A stretch of DNA of 64,000 nt. Origin: Chamaea fasciata. Taxonomy: Eukaryota; Chordata; Aves; Passeriformes; Sylviidae. Each line of letters starts with the position of its first letter. Position 1 is the stretch's first letter. Positions 62,801 to 64,000 of the stretch are shown piece by piece. The DNA lies in the NCBI GenBank assembly GCA_029207755.1, contig JARCOQ010000003.1, positions 48,156,971 through 48,220,970 of the forward strand. The letters are read 5' to 3'. The position numbers and the translations under genes are program-made. The notes below the pieces were generated by a model that was not told the origin of the DNA, ran no database searches, and saw only the letters and a program-made list of their open reading frames with translations.

Positions 62801-63858
62801 AGACAGAGCTTACAAAAAATTTAATGCATTTGTTTTGTCTCCATTACATGCTTTCTTCTTTTATATTGAAAATGATTCCTTCTCTTAAAGAGACCTCTAT
62901 CCGAATAATAATCCATTGGTTTGAAATACTGAAAAAGCTTTCAGGAATCAGGATAAAATGTTTTAGAGTAAACTTTCAAAATATACACATTTAATCAGTT
63001 CTAAGCACAGGGCCAGTGGTAATGCAATGTGTAGCTCTTCATGTAAAAACTTCAGCATAGCAATTTAGTCATGGTCGGTTCTTAACTCAGAAGGGATTTA
63101 AATGAACTTTAATCAATTAAAAAAGAATTAATAAAAACCTAATCACATGTTTTTTAAATGTATTCTCCTAAAAGAATCAGCATGCTAAAATAAAACATAT
63201 ATAAACTTTTCTGCCAATACTTCAAGATGTAAAATTGGTCTGATATATTGGAAAAAAAAGGGTTTTATTCCTGTATTAATTAAAGCTTTATCCCAAGAGC
63301 TGAAAAAACCCCCAAACTTTATGTCTCTTCCCCACCTGAAAAATCTTGATTTTAATACATGTTTATTCCCCAAAAGTACTATGGAATTTCAGTAACTGGC
63401 ATATGGATAAGACTGAGCTTACAGAAATGCAAAATACTGAATTTTGATTTTAAAGTTCTAGTCTGTGTACTTCACACCTGTTCTTCACTAAGTAGTGGCA
63501 ATATTTCACAAATAACACTTTCACTAATCAAATGTTAATTTGATACCTCATAAAGTTCAGCTATTTGCATCAATATTTTCCCCTTCTAAGAAAGAGGAAA
63601 GAACACAATTTTCTGGTAGGGATGACCAATATGAAATTCAGAATTTATTCATTCTTCTCTCAATATTTACCTAAACATTAGGAACTCCTTGTTGGGTATG
63701 TAATGCTCCTTAAACTGTCGAGTAAAATAGCTATTATTTACAGCCCCACGAGAGAGGAATGGAAGGGCGCTCTGGGAGCTGATGAAGCGCAGCATCCATT
63801 TTCCAGCTGCCACAGGTTGGTCATCAGTGTGCGCTTCAGCCACAAAAGTGTATCCTTT
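39466..63858 (-). CDS. ADGB: androglobin, C-terminal part (10 exons, 5' part outside window)
   Basis: Joining exons 63671-63858, 61919-62094, 56710-56906, 55427-55538, 48732-48841, 46714-46875, 44782-44890, 42644-42731, 41256-41439 and 39466-39627 on the minus strand gives one open frame of 1488 nt (495 residues plus TAG). Every intron is GT-AG and every junction keeps phase. Androglobin is a large (about 1,650 residue in mammals) testis- and cilium-associated chimera of a calpain-like region, a circularly permuted globin with an IQ motif, and a long C-terminal tail. That outline is family knowledge. The window encodes only the tail: beta-rich modules with W-x-L-R motifs, a Ser/Lys-rich linker and a terminal coiled coil. 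Assignment rests on recognised tail segments such as DEIRAMKEAWES, WELIDLSPY and REAYRNQLLEAE. The gene starts beyond position 64000. Intact frame and splice sites argue for a functional gene. The junction between 61919 and 56906 is the least certain because a further exon in that 5-kb intron cannot be excluded. Confidence 0.9.
39628..41255 (-). other. ADGB: ADGB last intron
   Basis: Phase-0 GT-AG intron of about 1.6 kb. An A run near 40892-40910 is the only low-complexity feature. Confidence 0.8.
41256..41439 (-). CDS. ADGB: ADGB coding exon (2nd from the end), coiled coil
   Basis: 184 nt. The acceptor TATTTCTTTCAG lies above 41439 and the donor CTTCAG|GTATGT below 41256. One leading base completes an arginine codon and the exon ends in phase 0. 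The peptide is strongly helical and charged: RNESIIQQQQIHKEEEINHF, then RMLVLEQRQKEENDRILL, ending MYENLQ. Heptad-like spacing of Leu/Ile/Met suggests the coiled-coil tail. Confidence 0.92.
41798..41861. repeat. poly-T plus (TTG)n tract
   Basis: About 25 T followed by about 12 perfect TTG units; on the ADGB strand this reads (CAA)n then poly-A. It could be a simple repeat that grew from a retroelement tail. Confidence 0.95.
42369..42501 (+). mobile_element. TguSINE1-like SINE (tRNA-Ile-like head, CR1-like tail)
   Basis: The first ~74 bp align by eye with tRNA-Ile(AAU): TGGTTCAGTTGG matches the A-box region, GTTCTGATAACACCAAG the anticodon arm (GTGCTAATAACGCCAAG in the tRNA), GGATCAGTTTC a decayed B box, and ACAGGCCA the acceptor end. 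It continues directly into a CR1-type 3' tail (GGACTTGATGATCCTTGTGGG then TTTCCAA and a TGTGATCTG end). This composite is the known structure of passerine TguSINE1-type elements mobilised by CR1. Several substitutions in both boxes indicate an old, inactive copy. Confidence 0.78.
42644..42731 (-). CDS. ADGB: ADGB coding exon (3rd from the end), WELIDLSPY motif
   Basis: 88 nt, too short to stand out as an open frame; found by closing a phase gap between its neighbours. The acceptor TTTCTTACCACAG lies above 42731 and the donor CACGAG|GTAAAT below 42644. The first two bases (GA) complete a GGA codon and the last two (AG) start an AGA codon finished by the next exon. The peptide contains TIDSRLKTEKKKWELIDLSP, a recognisable androglobin segment. 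Without this exon the frame would not join. Confidence 0.9.
42732..44781 (-). other. ADGB: ADGB intron
   Basis: GT-AG intron of about 2 kb, AT-rich, with nothing recognised inside. Confidence 0.8.
44782..44890 (-). CDS. ADGB: ADGB coding exon (4th from the end)
   Basis: 109 nt. The acceptor is CTGTAG above 44890 and the donor AAACAG|GTAAGG below 44782. It begins in phase 0 and leaves one base (G). The peptide AFQERVRFINKYVVQDSEEP continues the helix from the previous exon, then becomes a Gly/Thr/Ser-rich spacer. Confidence 0.88.
44891..46713 (-). other. ADGB: ADGB intron
   Basis: GT-AG intron of about 1.8 kb in phase 0. No repeat or RNA gene recognised. Confidence 0.8.
46714..46875 (-). CDS. 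ADGB: ADGB coding exon (5th from the end), second W-x-L-R module
   Basis: 162 nt, exactly 54 codons, phase 0 at both ends. The acceptor is ATGATAG above 46875 and the donor GTCAAG|GTAATA below 46714. The peptide contains APYWILRIVSEQKDADFLEV, then DEIRAMKEAWESVQPGRA, one of the most recognisable androglobin tail segments. A 367-bp (TCTCC)n/(CTCCCT)n array begins about 320 bp upstream on the transcript, at 47197. Confidence 0.93.
46876..48731 (-). other. ADGB: ADGB intron with large pyrimidine/purine array
   Basis: GT-AG intron of about 1.9 kb, of which about 20 percent is the (TCTCC)n/(CTCCCT)n array at 47197-47563. Nothing else recognised. Confidence 0.8.
47197..47563. repeat. (TCTCC)n then (CTCCCT)n satellite-like array
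   Basis: About 62 nearly perfect TCTCC units (47197-47508) are followed without a break by about nine CTCCCT units. On the ADGB transcript strand it is pure purine (GGAGA/AGGGAG). The very low divergence indicates recent expansion and probable length polymorphism. Open frames through it (over 130 residues) are artefacts of the repeat. Confidence 0.98.
48732..48841 (-). CDS. ADGB: ADGB coding exon (6th from the end), lysine-rich
   Basis: 110 nt. The acceptor CTTCTTTCTAAG lies above 48841 and the donor CTCAG|GTGAGA below 48732. Choosing this acceptor gives the two bases (TA) needed to complete the G left by the previous exon (GTA, valine). A later AG, 17 nt inside, would shift the frame. The peptide is lysine/glutamate rich (KDKAFEKTEKEKFHKERTS) and has no recognisable fold; it probably continues the linker. 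Confidence 0.82.
50715..50754. repeat. perfect 20-bp tandem duplication
   Basis: TAGAATGAGGTAACCGACTT occurs twice head to tail without a mismatch, so the duplication is recent. It lies in an ADGB intron. Confidence 0.95.
51240..51350 (-). mobile_element. ancient CR1-like LINE fragment in ADGB intron
   Basis: GGGACCAAAGTGATCATCCAG, ACTGATGTCCTG and AAATGATTCCTAGTTCAA follow the order seen at the 3' end of old reptile/bird CR1 copies (GACCATTGTGATCATCTAGTC... TAATTCCTG...). Strongly diverged; family-level call only. Confidence 0.5.
54590..54700. repeat. degenerate (TG)n-rich tract
   Basis: Several short TG runs broken by TCTG, ATAC and CACA segments; an old interrupted dinucleotide repeat in an ADGB intron. 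Confidence 0.8.
55427..55538 (-). CDS. ADGB: ADGB coding exon (7th from the end)
   Basis: 112 nt. The acceptor tract TTTTCTTTCACAG lies just above 55538 and the donor is CAAAG|GTAGGT below 55427. It begins in phase 0 and leaves one base (G). The peptide starts SHQYSIEALVLHDSWPL, then becomes helical and charged (LVQELKEKQKDEIK). Confidence 0.87.
55539..56709 (-). other. ADGB: ADGB intron
   Basis: GT-AG intron of about 1.2 kb, AT-rich, with no repeat family recognised. Confidence 0.75.
56710..56906 (-). CDS. ADGB: ADGB coding exon (8th from the end), basic Ser-rich linker
   Basis: 197 nt. The donor is CACAA|GTAAGA below 56710. The acceptor I chose is CTTGAAG above 56906, because it supplies the two bases needed to complete the codon left by the preceding exon. 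An alternative acceptor 14 nt downstream (CCAACAG) would break the phase with exon 61919-62094. The peptide is low complexity and basic (GLETRRLRKASRHSSKESK), then turns acidic/hydrophobic (VPVIKIDESFHLENF). It looks like a flexible linker between folded modules. Fast evolution is expected in such a segment, so the exon rests mainly on frame and splice sites. Confidence 0.8.
58045..58078 (+). repeat. direct repeat, copy 1 (34 bp)
   Basis: AACAAATTGTGGTTGCAATG then TGTGTGTCAATATG; 32 of 34 bases match the copy 1.43 kb to the right (59475-59508). The similarity appears to continue weakly for about 40 bp (AAGCCAAATGTA versus AAGCAAATGTA). A dispersed-repeat origin is likely. Confidence 0.75.
59046..59213 (+). 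other. unidentified open stretch with acceptor-like upstream tract
   Basis: A pyrimidine-rich tract (TCTCCTCTTCTCTCTCTCC) and CTGAAG precede a 55-codon open frame on the plus strand, antisense to ADGB, ending TAA at 59211-59213. The composition (SIEKFYKAFPRGGS then KSRSASFTGKTSRKSSPKD) looks more protein-like than neighbouring chance frames, with RSRSxS-type phosphosite patterns. I do not recognise the protein. It may be a decayed retrocopy, a terminal exon of an antisense transcript, or chance. Confidence 0.2.
59475..59508 (+). repeat. direct repeat, copy 2 (34 bp)
   Basis: AACAAATTGTGGTAGCAATG then TCTGTGTCAATATG, matching 58045-58078 at 32 of 34 positions. Same orientation. Confidence 0.75.
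61919..62094 (-). CDS. ADGB: ADGB coding exon (9th from the end)
   Basis: 176 nt. The acceptor is a strong pyrimidine tract ending CTTCAG above 62094 and the donor is CCAGT|GTAAGT below 61919. The first G completes an AGG codon from the preceding exon. The peptide begins YFVKVTASQTATLQVE, continues with alternating hydrophobics (VFIKLQVLDNE), and has GKGNAVIPVF near the end, a typical beta-strand pattern. It ends one base into a codon, which requires the next exon to begin with two bases. Confidence 0.88.
62095..63670 (-). other. ADGB: ADGB intron
   Basis: GT-AG intron of about 1.6 kb, AT-rich. It contains a short near-duplicate around 62561-62600 and a (TA)n run at 62739-62752. Nothing else recognised. 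Confidence 0.8.
62561..62600. repeat. imperfect 19-bp tandem duplication
   Basis: CAAATAATTGTTATGTTGTT is followed by CAAATAGTTGTTACGTTGT, two differences over 19 bp. Intronic. Confidence 0.8.
63671..63858 (-). CDS. ADGB: ADGB coding exon (10th from the end)
   Basis: 188 nt, first ADGB exon inside the window. The acceptor is a C/T-rich tract ending in CAG just above 63858, and the donor is TTTAG|GTAAAT at 63671. It starts in phase 0 and ends with two bases (AG) of an arginine codon completed by the next exon. The peptide begins KGYTFVAEAH, contains AAGKWMLRFISS, and ends YIPNKEFLMF. The W-x-L-R block resembles a second one encoded at 46714-46875. It probably belongs to a beta-sandwich module of the calpain domain III type; that is inference from pattern only. 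Confidence 0.88.
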
Positions 63859-64000
63859 CTGAAAGGGGAAAACAACTCGTTTTTATCTGGCAGTAACTCT
63901 GCTCAAAAAGCACTCTGTGACTACGTGCAACACATTTTGTTGTCCATTACACTTATTAATATAATAAGATGTCCTTCATCAGCAAGAATCTTATAACTCC

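Noticed and set aside
63859..64000. Another ADGB exon at the right edge
   Set aside because: Minus-strand frames hit stops quickly and no convincing donor was found; the window appears to end inside an intron.

Overview
The window looks like bird nuclear DNA, most likely from a passerine. It has short CR1 LINE 3' fragments, two solo-LTR-like elements, compact introns, and a SINE with a tRNA-Ile-like head and a CR1-like tail, the arrangement known for TguSINE1-type elements of songbirds. There is no operon structure or dense coding. Almost all short open frames are chance.

The one gene I can support is the 3' part of androglobin (ADGB) on the minus strand. Ten coding exons run from 63858 down to the stop codon at 39466-39468. 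All nine introns are GT-AG, every phase matches, and the joined frame is 1488 nt (495 codons plus stop) with no interruption. The exons encode beta-rich modules with W-x-L-R motifs, a charged linker, and a long coiled coil ending in a lysine tail. The catalytic-like calpain region and the permuted globin domain should lie beyond the right edge. A canonical poly(A) signal lies at 39193-39198.

The ADGB introns hold a TguSINE-like insertion (42369-42501), a poly-T/(TTG)n tract (41798-41861), a very long (TCTCC)n/(CTCCCT)n array (47197-47563), an old CR1 fragment (51240-51350) and a few small duplications.

Positions 1-39170 lie downstream of ADGB and appear intergenic; I found no exon series there. 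Supported content is three CR1 fragments (2860-3035, 6190-6452, 13287-13785), a short LTR (16231-16471), a (CCATT)n array, a long poly-A run, a 60-65 bp-arm inverted repeat (24638-25106), two CpG-rich patches (26075-26330 and 30655-31600, the second with a near-consensus CTCF site), and a 680-bp LTR (37549-38228) just past the ADGB 3' end. The CpG-rich patches could be promoters of genes or lncRNAs not otherwise visible here.

I saw no clearly undescribed multi-gene system. The best leads are the purine-rich array next to an ADGB splice acceptor, the large inverted repeat, and the CpG/CTCF patch.
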